NCBI RefSeq assembly: GCF_014203235.1
Contig: NZ_JACHIN010000014.1
Coordinates: 62,001 to 126,000, forward strand
Source: Nonomuraea endophytica
GTDB taxonomy: Bacteria; Actinomycetota; Actinomycetes; Streptosporangiales; Streptosporangiaceae
Reading direction: 5' to 3'
Length of the DNA: 64,000 nt
This document shows positions 43,466-55,700 of this stretch, in pieces. Under the pieces are notes generated by a model. That model had not been told where the DNA came from and did not search any database. It worked only from the letters and a program-made list of their open reading frames with translations. The position numbers and the translations under genes were made by a program. The first letter of the stretch is position 1. Each line of letters opens with the position of its first letter.

Positions 43466-44533
43466 TCATTCCACGATCTCAAGCTGCACGTACGACGGCG
43501 GCGGCTGGACCACGCTCAGGTCGGCCTCCAGCACCACGTGCGCACCGTCCCTGCTCACCTCCCGGAACCCGGCGAACGCGTAGGTGACCTGCATCATGCG
43601 GTTGCGGCCGGTCTCCACGAAGTCGGCGCGGACCGCGGCCCCGGCCTCGGCGGCCAGGCGCATGATGTGGTTCAGCAGGACCATGCCGACGCCGCGGGAC
43701 ATCACCCGGCACGACATCAGCATCATGTTGAGCCGCCAGACCTCCTCCTGCTTCTCCACCAGGGCCAGCCCGATCTTGCCGTAGCTGCCGAACTTGTCGG
43801 TGAGCGAGGCGACCAGGACCAGGTGGTCGGGCGACTCGCGCAGCGTGTCGAGCTCCTCGTAGGAGTAGGTGCGGCCGGTGGAGTTGAGCTGGTTGGTGCG
43901 GACCGTGAGCTCCTCGGCCCGCTGCAGGTCGTCGCGGAGCGCGGGCGCGATCGTGAACGACATCTCCAGGCTGGCGAGGAACTCCTCGTTGGTGCCGACG
44001 AACTCGCTCTCCAGTTCGTCGCGGGCGATCTGGCCCTGGTACATCTCGCGGCGCAGCGCCGACTCGTCGGTGACGAAGCGCGGCTGGAACTCCGGCCGCT
44101 CCAGCGCGTCGTGCAGCTCCAGGATGTCCACGCAGGTCACCTGGGGCACCTCGTGGGCCACCTCGGCCAGCTCGAACGGCTGGTCGTCGACGAAGGCGAA
44201 GGCGTCCAGGCCCAGGTTGAGCGCTTTGGCGATGCGGCGGATGGAGTCCGACTTGGCGTTCCAGCCGATCTGCGGGAACAGGAACATCTTGTCCAGGCCG
44301 AGCACGCGCAGCTTCTCCAGCGCGGTGTCCCGGTCGTTCTTGCTGGCGACCGAGTGGAGCACGCCCTTGCGATCGAGTTCGAGTATCGCCTCCACCACGC
44401 TCTCGCGGACGTGCACCTCCTCGTCCTCCAGCAGGACCCCGTCCCACAGCGTGTGGTCGAGGTCCCAGACGATGCACTTGATCCGCCCCTGTACGGGTTT
44501 CTCGGGGAGGAGGGCGACGGTCTCTACGGTCAT
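43466..44533 (-). CDS. FkbH-like HAD-family glyceryl-ACP synthase
   Basis: FkbH proteins take the glyceryl group of 1,3-bisphosphoglycerate, remove the phosphate and attach it to a discrete ACP, the first step to hydroxy- or methoxymalonyl-ACP. The 355-residue product has the HAD phosphatase motif VWDLDHTLWDG (about residues 22-32), the lysine region SVASKNDRDTALEKL, the FVDDQPFELAEV acidic motif and the C-terminal acyltransferase-like part with RTNQLNSTGRTYSYEEL. It overlaps the acyl-CoA dehydrogenase gene as ATGA. The neighbours at 44530-46757 complete the cassette. Confidence 0.94.
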   Translation of the reverse strand: MTVETVALLPEKPVQGRIKCIVWDLDHTLWDGVLLEDEEVHVRESVVEAILELDRKGVLHSVASKNDRDTALEKLRVLGLDKMFLFPQIGWNAKSDSIRRIAKALNLGLDAFAFVDDQPFELAEVAHEVPQVTCVDILELHDALERPEFQPRFVTDESALRREMYQGQIARDELESEFVGTNEEFLASLEMSFTIAPALRDDLQRAEELTVRTNQLNSTGRTYSYEELDTLRESPDHLVLVASLTDKFGSYGKIGLALVEKQEEVWRLNMMLMSCRVMSRGVGMVLLNHIMRLAAEAGAAVRADFVETGRNRMMQVTYAFAGFREVSRDGAHVVLEADLSVVQPPPSYVQLEIVE

Positions 44534-45654
44534 GGCTTCTCCCGATCTGCCTGACCAGCGATGGTCATGCGCTGGATCTCGTTGCTGCCTTCGATGATCT
44601 CCATCACCTTGGCGTCCCTGTAGAAGCGCGCCACCGGGTAGTCGGGGGTGAACCCGTTGGCGCCGTGGATCTGGACCGCCTCGGAGGCGTGCCTCGCCGC
44701 CGCGGTGGAGGCGAAGTACTTGGCGATCCAGGTGGCCATCAGCGTGGCCGAGTCGCCCTCGTCCTTCAGCCGGCCGGCCTCCGCCAGCAGCAGGCGGGCC
44801 GCCCGCGCGTCGGTGACCATGTCGGAGAGCTTCGCCTGGATGAGCGGGAGGTCGCGCAGCGGCTTGCCGCCGACCTCGCGCTTGGCGGCGTACGCCGCGC
44901 TCGCCTCCAGGCAGCCCTGGACGATGCCGACCGACCCGGCCGCCACGCTGTAGCGGCCCAGGTCGAGGGTGCCGGTGAGCACCATGCCCGCGGTGAAGCC
45001 GCTCGGGCCGAGCAACGCCTCGCGCTCGACCTCCACGTCCGCGAAGGTGATCTCGGCCAGCATGGACGCCCGGGTGCCCAGGATCTCCTCGATCGGGCGC
45101 ACCCGGACGCCCGGGGTGTCCCTCGGCACCAGGAAGGCGCCGATGCTGGAGGCGGTGCGGGCGAAGACGAGGAACACGTCCGCCCGCTGGCCGCCGGTCG
45201 TCCACTTCTTGGTGCCGTTGATCACCCAGCCGCGGTCGGTCTGGGTGGCCGTGGTGGTGATGCCGGAGGTGTCGCTGCCGGCGCCCGGCTCCGACAGGCA
45301 GAAGGCGCCCAGCGCCGCTCCGCTCGCCAGGGCCGGGCCCCACTGCTCGCGCTGGGCCGGGGTGGCCCAGCGCTGCACGGTCCACGACAACATCGTGTGC
45401 ACGGTGAGCAGGCTGCGGACCGAGGAGCAGCCCCGGCCCACCTCCTCGTGCACCTCGCCCAGCGTCACCATGTCCATGCCGGCGCCGCCGTACTGCTCGG
45501 GGAGGAAGGGGGCCCACAGGCCCGCTTCGCTCGCCTTGCGGATCAGGTCCTCGGGCACGCGGCCGTCGAGGTCCCAGGCGTCGGCGTGGGGGACGATGTG
45601 CGCGTCGACGAACTCGCGGGCCGAGCGCCGGTCGGTGACCCTGCTCGTGGTCAC
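44530..45654 (-). CDS. FkbI-like acyl-CoA/acyl-ACP dehydrogenase
   Basis: In the FkbH-K pathway this flavoenzyme oxidises glyceryl-ACP at C-3 or the aldehyde level to help reach the malonyl state. The 374-residue protein has normal ACAD landmarks: LPEQYGGAGMDMVTLGEVHE, FCLSEPGAGSDTSGITTTA, GTKKWTTGGQRADVFLV, and IHGANGFTPDYPVARFYRDA with the likely catalytic Glu in EIIEGSNEIQR. The GTG at 45654 overlaps the ACP stop (GTGA), and its stop overlaps the fkbH-like start (ATGA), so the four genes are translationally linked. Confidence 0.93.
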   Translation of the reverse strand: MTTSRVTDRRSAREFVDAHIVPHADAWDLDGRVPEDLIRKASEAGLWAPFLPEQYGGAGMDMVTLGEVHEEVGRGCSSVRSLLTVHTMLSWTVQRWATPAQREQWGPALASGAALGAFCLSEPGAGSDTSGITTTATQTDRGWVINGTKKWTTGGQRADVFLVFARTASSIGAFLVPRDTPGVRVRPIEEILGTRASMLAEITFADVEVEREALLGPSGFTAGMVLTGTLDLGRYSVAAGSVGIVQGCLEASAAYAAKREVGGKPLRDLPLIQAKLSDMVTDARAARLLLAEAGRLKDEGDSATLMATWIAKYFASTAAARHASEAVQIHGANGFTPDYPVARFYRDAKVMEIIEGSNEIQRMTIAGQADREKP

Positions 45655-45899
45655 GCCGCCACTCTCGCCAGCCTGTCGACCAGCTCGGCCATCGAGTCGG
45701 CCGTGCGGAAGTTGTCGATGCGCAGCTCGTCGTTGGGGATGGTGACGCCGAAGGTCTTCTCGACGAACATCACCAGCTCCATCGCGAACAGCGAGTTGAC
45801 GAAGCCGAGGGCGAAGATGTCCTGCGCGGCGTCGAGCTCGGCCTGCGGGAAGCGGCCACGGACGAAGTCGAGGATCTGGCCCTGAGCGGTGTTGGACAT
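45651..45899 (-). CDS. Discrete acyl carrier protein, FkbJ-like
   Basis: The 82-residue protein carries the glyceryl, then hydroxymalonyl unit. Its phosphopantetheine Ser lies in FALGFVNSLFAMELV, the distinctive sequence of FkbJ-type carriers, which have Asn rather than Asp before the Ser. The ATG at 45899 follows agaaggg. It lies between the FkbK- and FkbI-type genes. Confidence 0.94.
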   Translation of the reverse strand: MSNTAQGQILDFVRGRFPQAELDAAQDIFALGFVNSLFAMELVMFVEKTFGVTIPNDELRIDNFRTADSMAELVDRLARVAA

Positions 45900-45914
45900 G
45901 GTGGTGAACCCTTC

Positions 45915-46757
45915 TCAGTTGTAGGTGTAGAAACCGCGGCCGGACTTGCGGCCGTGCAGCCCGGCGTCCGTCATCTGCTTGAGCAGGGGGCACGGCCGGT
46001 ACTTGCTGTCCGCGTAGTGCTCGTAGAGCACCTCGACGGAGTAGAGGATGGTGTCGACGCCGATCAGGTCGGCGGTCTCCAGCGGGCCCATCGGGTGGCC
46101 GAAGCAGCTGCGGAAGACCTCGTCGACGGACTCGGCGGTGGCCACGCCCTCGTGGACCAGGTACGCCGCCTCGTTGACGGTGAGCATGAGCACCCGGTTG
46201 GAGACGAACCCGCAGGCGTCCTTGACGTCGATGGCCTTCTTGCCCATGGCCTTGAGCAGGTCGCGCGTACGCTCCACGGTCTCGGTCGAGGTGTGGAACC
46301 CGGGGATCAGCTCGCACGCGGGCTTGGCCGGGACCGGGTTCATGAAGTGCACCCCGACGACCTTGTCGGGACGCTGGGTGATCGAGGCCATCTTGGTGAT
46401 CGGGATCGCCGAGGTGTTGACCACGAAGACCGTGTCGGGCCCGCAGACCTTGTCGAGCTCCTCGTGGACGGCCCGCTTGACCTCCCAGTTCTCGGTGACG
46501 TTCTCGATGACGACCTCGGCCTCGGCCGCGCCGCCGACGCCGACCGACGTGGTGATCCTGGACAGGATCTCGTCGGCGTCCAGCGCCGGTCCGCCCATGA
46601 GCCGGCTCATCCGCGCGTTGCGCGCGATGGTTTCGAGCGCCTCCTTGAGGATCTGCTCGTCCTTGTCGACCAGGACCACGTCGTGCCCGGTCTGCGCGAG
46701 GTTCTGGGCGACGCCGACGCCCATCACGCCTGCGCCGATTACGCCGATCAAAGCCAT
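45915..46757 (-). CDS. FkbK-like 3-hydroxyacyl-CoA/ACP dehydrogenase
   Basis: The NAD-dependent enzyme oxidises the hydroxyl of the carrier-bound glyceryl unit. The 280-residue product has the Rossmann motif GVIGAGVMGVGVAQNL, VVIENVTENWEVKR, VNTSAIPITKMAS, the catalytic His in VGVHFMNPVP and the C-terminal ETADLIGVDTILYSVEVLYE. The ATG at 46757 begins at the Rossmann strand and lies 13 bases after the PKS-3 stop. It heads the precursor cassette on the same transcript as PKS-5, PKS-4 and PKS-3. Confidence 0.94.
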   Translation of the reverse strand: MALIGVIGAGVMGVGVAQNLAQTGHDVVLVDKDEQILKEALETIARNARMSRLMGGPALDADEILSRITTSVGVGGAAEAEVVIENVTENWEVKRAVHEELDKVCGPDTVFVVNTSAIPITKMASITQRPDKVVGVHFMNPVPAKPACELIPGFHTSTETVERTRDLLKAMGKKAIDVKDACGFVSNRVLMLTVNEAAYLVHEGVATAESVDEVFRSCFGHPMGPLETADLIGVDTILYSVEVLYEHYADSKYRPCPLLKQMTDAGLHGRKSGRGFYTYN

Positions 46758-46770
46758 GACATTCCCTTCG

Positions 46771-49700
46771 TTACCGGCCACGCCTGCGGGCGGCCGAGGC
46801 TTCGAGTCCTGATCTGCGGAGCTGGGCGCGCACCTGGCTGCCGCCTTCGGTGCCGCCGTCGGTCTGCGCCTCTCCCGAGGCCATCGCCTCCACGGTCTGG
46901 GCCAGCGCGGCCACCGTGGGCGCCTCGTAGAGGATGTGCGGGGGCAGTTCGGCCAGCTCGAACGCGCGGCGGACCGCGGCCACGATGGTGACGCCGAGCA
47001 GCGAGTTGCCGCCGAGTTCGAAGAAGTTGTCCAGGACGCCGACCCGCTCCAGCTTGAGCAGGTCGCACCAGATGCCGGCGATCTTCTCCTCACCGGGGCC
47101 GGTGGGCTCCTGGTAGGAGGTGACCAGTTCGGGGCGTGGGTGCCGCTCGCCGCTCGACTCGGCGGCGGTGACCGCCTCCAGCGTGAACATCGAGCTGCCC
47201 TCGACCAGCGTCGGGAAGTCCTGGGTGGAGACCACGACGCGGGGCTCGCCGCTGGCCAGCACCCGCAGCAGCGAGCGCCAGCCGTCCTCGAACCCGATGC
47301 CGATGCGCACCCGGTTCTTGCGGAAGAAGTCCTGGAGCCCCTCGTCGTAGCCGGCCAGGCCGGCCTCCCAGGCGTTCCAGGTCCACTCGCCCCAGTCGAC
47401 CGACACCACGCGGGTGCCGGCGGCGGCCAGCCCGTGGGCGCAGGCGTCGAGGTAGGCGTTGGCGGCGCAGTAGTCCACCTGGCCGGGCCCGCCGCCGGTG
47501 GCGGAGGTGATCGAGGAGAACAGGACCAGGAAGTCCAGCTCGGCCTCGTCCGGCTCGCCCAGGCGCAGCGCCTCGGCCAGCGCCCGCATGCCGGCGATCT
47601 TGGGCGCCATCACCTCGTCGAGCTCTTCCGGCCGCTTGAACTGCATGAGCCCCATGCCGGGCACGCCCGCCGCGTGCAGCACGCCGTGCAGCGCGCCGAA
47701 CCGCTCGCGGGCCCGCTCGACCGCGCGAGCCACGTCGGCGGCGCTGGACACGTCGCCGACGACCACCTCGACCTCGCCGCCGGCCGCCTCGATCGCCAGC
47801 ACCCGCTCGACGCGGTGCCGGATCGTCTCGCCGGCCTGCTCGGCGCCGCCCAGGATCGCGGCCCAGCGGGAGCGCTCCGGCAGGCCGTTCCTGGCCAGCA
47901 GCACCAGCTTGGCCCGCGACTCCTTGGCGAGCTGCTCGGCCAGGCCGAGCGCGATGCCGCCCAGGCCGCCGGTGATCAGGAAGACGCCGCCGTCGCGCAG
48001 CGGCTCGGCCTCCGGCAGCGGCATGCGGTCGTAGCCGGGAACCCAGCGCCTGCCGCGGCGCAGCGCCACCGTCCTGGCGGACTGCTCGCGCAGCAGCTCG
48101 GCCGCCAGGTCGGCGGGGCCGTCCTGCTCGGCGTCGATGAAGCGGGTGCGGACGTTCGGGTACTCCAGCGGGATCACCAGGCTCGGGCCTATCAGCTGCG
48201 CGCTGTCCGGGTTCGGGACGTCCTCGCCGAGCACCTGCTGGGTGCCGGTGACGGCCACGTCCAGCGACCAGCTGTCCACGCCCGACTCGCCCGCCGCCCT
48301 GGCCAGCGCGACCAGCGTGTGGGGGCCCTGCTCCGTCGCGTCCAGCCCCCAGAGGTGGACGACCCGGTCGAGGGGACGGCCCGCGCCGCGCAGGTCTCTG
48401 AGCAGGGCCGCGGTGTCGGCCACGTTGCCGGGCCTGATCGTGTAGCCGTCCGGGGAGGCGGTGTAGGCGTCGCCGGGCCGTACCAGCGAGATGGGCTTGT
48501 CCGTGGTACGGCGGAGCTCGGCCACCACGCGCTCGGCCAGCCCGTCGCGGGTGTAGACCAGCCAGGTGGCGGGCTCGACCCTCGGCGAGGCGGTGACCTG
48601 GCGCCAGACGGGCTGGTAGAGCCACTGGTCCTCGGGCAGCTTGCCCAGGCTGGTGATCGCGTCGAACAGCGAGCCCTCGGCGATCGCGTCCTCGACCGTC
48701 CGCTTCCTGCCCTTGTTCGCGGGCGGGTCGATCCAGTAGCGCAGCCGCTGGAACGGGTAGGTGGGCAGCGGTACGCGGCCCGGCAGCCCGGCGGGGTCGG
48801 CGCCTTCGACGCGGCCGTGGTAGGCGTCCCAGTCGAGGGTGGCGCCGCCGAGCCAGAGGCGGGCCAGGCAGCCGGCGAACACCTCGTCGTCGGGCCGGTT
48901 GTCACCGGCGGCGGGCAGGACGTGGGAGATGAGCGGCCAGCGCTGCGGCGGGCAGCCCGCGCCGCGCACCAGCGCGCCGAGCGACTGGCCAGGGCCGATC
49001 TCCACGATCGCCAGCTCCGGGTCGGCCAGCAGGCTCTCCAGCCCGGCGGCGAAGCGCACGGTCTCGCACATGTGCCTGGCCCAGTAGCCGGGGTCGCGCA
49101 CCTCGGCGCTGGCCACCTCGCCGGTCAGGTTCGACACGTACGGCAGCGCCGGGGCGTTGAGCCGGACGTTCTTCTTCACCCAGTCGGTGAGCTCGGCCGC
49201 GATCGGCTCCAGCATCCTGGAGTGGAAGGCGTGCGTCGTCTGCAGGGGCCGGCACGGCACCTCGGCCGCCCGCAGCCGTTCGGCCAGGGCGTTCACCGCC
49301 TCGCCGGGCCCGGCGACGACCGTCACCTGCGGCCCGTTGACGGCGGCCACGTCCAGGCCGTCCAGCGGGAAGCGGCGGCGCAGGCCGTCCTCGGGCAGGG
49401 AGATCGCGAGCATGGCGCCGCCGGGCAGTCCGGCGATGAGCCTGGCCCGGTGGGTGACGAGCTTGAGCGCGTCCTCCAGGGACAGGACTCCGGCCAGGGT
49501 GGCGGCGACGTACTCGCCGAGGCTGTAGCCGAGCATGATCCGCGGCTGGAGGCCCCAGTCCATGAGCGTGCGGGCCAGCGCGTGCTCGACGGCGAACAGC
49601 GCGGGCTGGACCAGCTCGGTGCGCTCCAGCCGGGCGGCGCGCTCGTCGGTGTCGCCGCCTCGGCCCAGCAGCGCGGCCAGGCCGGGGGCGCCGCCGCGCG

Positions 49701-52700
49701 CGCCGGTCAGGACGTCGTCCAGGTCCAGGTCCCGCAGCTGCTCAAGGCAGGTGTCGAGGTGGGCCTTGAAGACCGGCTCGTGCGCGTAGAGCCCGCCGAC
49801 CAGGCCCGGGTACTGCTCGCCGACGCCGCCCAGCAGGAAGGCGACCTGCCGTCCCTGCACGGTGTCGACCCGGTTCAGCACTCCGGTGCCGGTCAGTTCC
49901 TCAGCGGCTTCGCCGACCGTGGCGGCGACCAGGGCCCGGCGGTGCTCGAACGTCTTGCGTCCCACCTGAAGGGTGTACGCGACGTCGGCGAGCCGGGCCC
50001 CGGTCGCCTCTCGCAGGTGCTCGCCGAGGCGCTGGCACGCCTGGTCCGCCGCCGTGGCATTGCGCGCGGACAGCGGGAGCACCTGGTACCTGCGCGGGGA
50101 CTCGGGGGCGGTGTCCCTGGCAGGCGCCTGTTCGACGACGAGGTGCACGTTCGTGCCGCCCATGCCGAGCGAGTTGAGGCCGGCGATGCGCGGGCGCCCG
50201 TCGCGGGTGCGCCACTCGGCCAGCTCGGTGTTGACGTAGAACGGGCTGTCGTCGAAGTCGATCTCCGGGTTGGGGCTGGTGTAGTGCAGGCTCGGCGGGA
50301 TCATCCCGCTGTCCAGCGCGAGCGCCGTCTTGATCAGGCCGCTGGCGCCGGCGGCGCGGTCGAGGTGACCGACGTTGGTCTTCACCGAGCCGATGGGGCA
50401 GTACTTCTTGTCGCTGGTCTGGCCGAAGGCCCGGGTCAGCGCGGCCACCTCGATCGGGTCGCCGAGCTCGGTCGCGGTGCCGTGGGCCTCGATGTAGCTG
50501 ATGTCGTCGCCGCTCACGCCCGCGTCGGCCATCGCGTCGGCGATGACCCTGGCCTGGCCGACCACGCTGGGCGCGGTGTAGCCGACCTTGAGCGCGCCGT
50601 CGTTGTTCATGGCAGCGCCGCGGATGACCGCCCAGACGTGGTCGCCGTCGCGGATCGCGTCCGGCAGCCTCTTGAGCAGTACGGCCGCCGCCCCGTCGCC
50701 GAACATGCTGCCCCGCGCCTGCGCGTCGAACGTGCGCACGTGCCCGTCGGGCGACTCCTGCCCGCCCGGCCCGAACTTGTGTCCCACCCGGTCCGGCACC
50801 CGGATCGAGACGCCGCCGGCCAGCGCCAGCTCGCACTCGCCGGCCCGCAGGCTCTGCACCGCCATGTGCGCGGCCACCAGCGAGGTGGAGCAGAACGTCT
50901 GCACCGCCACGCTCGGCCCGTACAGGTCGAACAGGTAGGACACGACCGTGGTCAGGGCGTCCTTGTCGTTGCCCATGATGACTTCGAAGTCGCTGAAGTC
51001 GTCGCTGTCGGCGCCGAGCAGGTGGTCGCTCATGCGCAGCAGGTAGGTGCTGATGTTGGCGCCGCCGAACACGCCGACCCGGCCCCGGTTCTCGGGCGCG
51101 GCGTACCCGCCCTGCTCCAGCGCCTCCCAGCAGACCTCCAGGAAGGCCCGCTGCTGCGGGTCGGTGATCGCGGCCATGCGCGGGCTCATCCCGAAGAAGG
51201 CCGCGTCGAACTCGGCGACCTCGTCCAGGACCGGCCGCGCCGGCACGTAGGCCGGGTCACGGACCAGCTCGGGGTCCACGCCCGCCGCCACCAGCTCCTC
51301 CTCGGAGAAGAACGTGATGGACTCGACGCCGTCGCGCAGGTTGCGCCAGAAGGCGCCGACGTCGGAGGCGCCGGGGAAGCGCCCGGCCATGCCGACGATC
51401 GCGATCCGCCGGTCGTCGTCGTCCTTGCTGGGCGCGGCCCGCTCGACGACTCTCGCCGGCACCCTCGCCGGCGCCGTGGACACCGCCGCGCCGCGCTCGT
51501 CGAGGATCGCCGCCAGCCGGTTCACCGTCGGCGCCTCGAACAACATCACCGTCGGTACGGCCACGCCGAACCGCTCCTTCACCAGCCGGAGCATCTGCAG
51601 CGCGACCAGCGAGTTGCCGCCCAGGTCGAAGAAGTTGTCCCGGGTGCCGACCGGCTCGACGCCCAGCACCTCGGACCAGAGCTCGGCCAGGCCGCGCTCG
51701 GCGTCCGTGAGCGGCGGGCTGTACGGCTGCGGCAGCTCAGGACGGGGAAACCGGTCCCCCTTGGCCGTCACCGGCGTGGTCGCGGCGGCACGCGGCAGCC
51801 GGTCGTCCAGCCCGCCGGCCGCCACCACCAGGCCCGGCTCGGGCGCGGCCAGCAGCCGGTCGAAGGCGGCCATGCCCTCTTCCGTGCTCATCGAGTGCGC
51901 CACCATCGCGGCGCCCAGCCCGCCGCCCAGGCGCTCCAGCGACACCGCCCAGGTGTCCCATCCCGCCGCCACCCACGTCGTCGGGGTACGGCGGGCGTGC
52001 ACGTGGTGGGCCAGCGCGGTCAGAGCGGCGTTGGCGGCGGCGTAGCTGCCGAACGTGATGCCGCCGAGGATCGAGGAGGTGGAGGAGAACAGCACGCAGA
52101 ACGCGGGCGGCCGCTCCATCTCGTCGAAGACCCGCTCCAGGACCTTGGCGCCGGCCACCTTGGCGGCGAAGTGCCTGTCCACGGCGGTCTCGTCCAGGTC
52201 GCGCAGGGAGACGAAGGTGTCGGGGGTGCTCTCGGCGGCCAGGTGGATCACGCCGTCCACGCCGTCGAGCGCGGCGCGCATGGCGTCCGGGTCGGTGACG
52301 TCCACGGCCGGGGTCAGCACCTCGACGCCGCGCGCCCTGAGCCGCTCCACGCCTGCCCGCCGTGGGTCGGCGGCCTGCCCGTTGAGGCTGCGCAGGCCGT
52401 TGCGGCTGGTCAGGACGAGGCGGCCGGCTCCGGCGTCGGCCAGGTGGTCGGCCAGCAGCAGGCCCACCGGGCCCAGGCCGCCGGTGACCAGGTAGGCACC
52501 ACCCTTCTTGACGCCCTCTCGGATCTCGGCGGACGGGTCGGCGGGGCGTACCGGCTCGAAAGAGCGCAGGAGGCGGCGGCCGTCGCGGTAGGCGGCCAGG
52601 ACGTCGCCCTGCGGGGCGGCGATCTCGGCGGCCAGCAGCGCGGCCGCCTCCTCGGCGGTGAGGCCGGGCGGCAGGTCGACGGCGCGGCAGTCGAGGTTCA

Positions 52701-55700
52701 GGTACTCCTGGTTGGCCACCAGCGGCAGCGTCGCCACGGCCGCCTGGGCGGGAGACGGGCTCTCGCCGGGAAGCACGGCCTGGCCACCCGAGGTGGCCAC
52801 GATGATCCGGGTGTTGTCGCCGCTCTCGGCCCAGGCGTCCAGGAGCGCGGAGACGGGCAGCAGGGCCTCGCGGCCGTCGCTGCCGGCGTCGGTGTGGTCG
52901 AGCATGCGCAGGTCGATGACCACGTCGGCCGATCCGTGCCCGGCGTCGGCCACCACGTCTGCCGGTCCCGGCCCGGCGTCGATCTCCACGTCGGTGCCCG
53001 CGGCGCGCAGGACCCTGGCCAGGGCTTCGGCGACGCCGCCGCGGTCGGCGACCAGCACGGCCCGCCCGACCGGCGCGGACGCCCCCGCGGTCTCGGCCGC
53101 GGTCCACTTCTCGGCCATCACCCGCACGTGCGGCACGGGCTCGGCGGCCGGTGCCGGGACGTCGATCGGCGCGACGGCCGCCGGCGTGGCGGTGGGCGCG
53201 TCCACCCAGTAGCGGGTGCGCTGGAACGGGTACGGCGGCAGCGACACCTTGGCCACCGGCCGGTCCTGCTGGTAGCCGGCCCAGTCCACCGGCACCCCGG
53301 CCAGCCACAGCCGGCCGACCGCCTCGGCGAGCACCTTCCCGGCGGGCCGCTGGTCGCTCTCGGCGGGCAGCGCCTGCACGATGAGCGGCCACCGGTCGCG
53401 CGGGCAGTCGCGGTGCCCGCGGACCATCGCGCCCAGCGACGGCCCGGGGCCGATCTCCAGCAGCGCGGCGTCGTCGTGCCCGAGCAGCGTGCCGATGACC
53501 TTGTCGAACTGCACGGGCGCGCACATGTGCTCGGCCCAGTAGCCGGGGTCGGTCACCTGCTCGGCGGTGGCGAGGGCGCCGGTCACGTTGGAGACGTAGG
53601 GGACGCGGGGCGGGTTGAGCGTGATGGTGTCCGCGATCCACGCGGTGAGCTCGCCGCGGATCGGCTCCATCATGCGCGAGTGGAAGGCGTGGGTGGTGGC
53701 CAGCGGGCGGCACGGAATCGACTCGGCCTCCAGCAGCGCCCGCACGGCCGCCATGCCCTCCGGCTCGCCGGAGATCACGGTCAGCTCGGGGCCGCTGACG
53801 GCGGCGACGTCCACGCCGGGGACCGGGGCGATGCGCGCCCGTACCTCGGCCTCGGGCAGCGGGACCGCGCTCATGGTCCCGGCGGGCAGCTGGTTGATCA
53901 GCTTGGCCCGGTGGGCGACCAGCGCGAGCGCGTCGTCCAGCGAGATGACCCCGGCCAGGGTCGCGGCCACGTACTCGCCGAGGCTGTAGCCGGCCAGGAT
54001 CGACGGCTCGACGCCCCAGGAGCGCACCAGCCGCGCCAGCGCGTACTCCACCGCGAACAGCGCGGGCTGGAGCAGGTCGGTCGAGGTGGCGTCCGAGGCT
54101 TCGGCGCGGCCCAGCATCCTGGCCAGCGCGCCCGCCTCGCCCGTCACGCGGGGGCGGAGCATGCCGGCCAGCGGGTCGGCGCCGTCCATGAGCCCGCGCA
54201 GCGTCGTACGGCACCGGTCGAGCGCCTGGGCGAAGACCGGCTCGGTGTCATAGAGGTCGGCGGCCATGCCCGCGTACTGCTCGCCGGTGCCCGCCAGCAG
54301 GAACGCCACGGGCCGGTCGTCACGGGTGTCGGAGCGGGTGAGCACGGCCGGCTCGCGCAGCCCGGCCACGGCCTCGGCCGCGTCGCCTGCCACCAGGATC
54401 CTGCGGTGCCCGAACAGCTGGCGGCCCGACTGCAGCGTGTGGGCCACGTCGGCCAGCCGTACGCCGTCCTCGCCCTCCAGGTGGGCGGCCAGCCGGTCCG
54501 TCATCGCGTCCGCCGCCTCGGCGGTGCGCGCCGACCAGACCAGCAGCTCGGCCCTCGGCTCCGTCTCCGGCCTCGGCACCGGAGGGGCCTCCTCCAGAAC
54601 CACGTGGGCGTTCGTGCCGCCGATCCCGAAGGCGCTGACCCCAGCCCTTCTGGTACGGCCCGCCGCCCTCGGCCAGGAGCGCAGCTCGGTGACGACCTCG
54701 ATCTCGGCGTCGCCGCTGCTGAGCTGCTGGTTGGGCGTGACCAGGTTGAGCGTGGGCGGGATCTCGTCGTTGCGCAGCGCCAGCGCCGCCTTGATGAGGC
54801 TGGTGACCCCGGCCGCCCGGTCGAGGTGGCCCAGGTTCGTCTTCACCGAGCCGACGAGCAGCGACTCGCCGCGGAAGACCTGCTGGATCGCGGCGAGCTC
54901 GGCGGCGTCGCCGAGCGCGGTGCCGGTGCCGTGCGCCTCCACGTAGTCGATGTCGGCGGGCGCCAGGTCGGCGGCGGCCAGCGCCTCGGCCATGACCGAG
55001 GCCTGTCCCTGCACGCCGGGCGCGGTGAAGCCGACCTTCTTGCCGCCGTCGTTGTTGACCGCCCAGCCCCGGATGACGGCGTAGATCTGGTCGCCGGCGT
55101 CGAGCGCGTCCTCCAGGCGGCGCAGCACGATCACGCCGACGCCGCTGCCGAGCGGGCTGCCGAGTCCGGCCGCGTCGAAGGCGCGGCACTCGCCGTCGGG
55201 CGGGGCGATCCCGCCGGGCTGGTAGATGTAGCCGACCCGGTGCGGGACGTTGACGGCGACGCCGCCGGCCAGCGCCATGTCGCACTCGAACCCGGCCAGG
55301 CTCGTGGCGGCGGCGCAGATCGCGACCAGCGAGGTCGAGCAGTAGCTCTGCACGCCGTAGCTGGGCCCGGTCAGGCCGAGCGTGTGCGCGACGCGGGTGG
55401 TCAGCGAGTCCTTGTCGTTGGCCAGGCCGAGTGCCAGATGGCCCATGACCTCGCCGATGCCGCCGGGCAGCAGGTTGTTCTGCATGTAGGAGCTGTGGGC
55501 GCAGCCGCCGAAGACGCCGATGGAGCCGTCGAAGCGGGTCGGGTCACAGCCCGCGTCCTCCAGCGCCGCCCAGCTGTGCTCCATGAACAACCGGTGCTGC
55601 GGGTCGAGGATCTGCGCCTCCTTGGCGCCCAGCCCGAAGAACGAGGCGTCGAACAGGTCGATGCCCTCGATGACCGGGTTGGCCTTCACATAGCTGGGGT

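Noticed and set aside
30575..46757. Hybrid NRPS-PKS because the carriers read LGGNSL like peptidyl carriers
   Set aside because: No condensation or adenylation domain is present anywhere in the window; LGGNSL carriers also occur in this PKS lineage.
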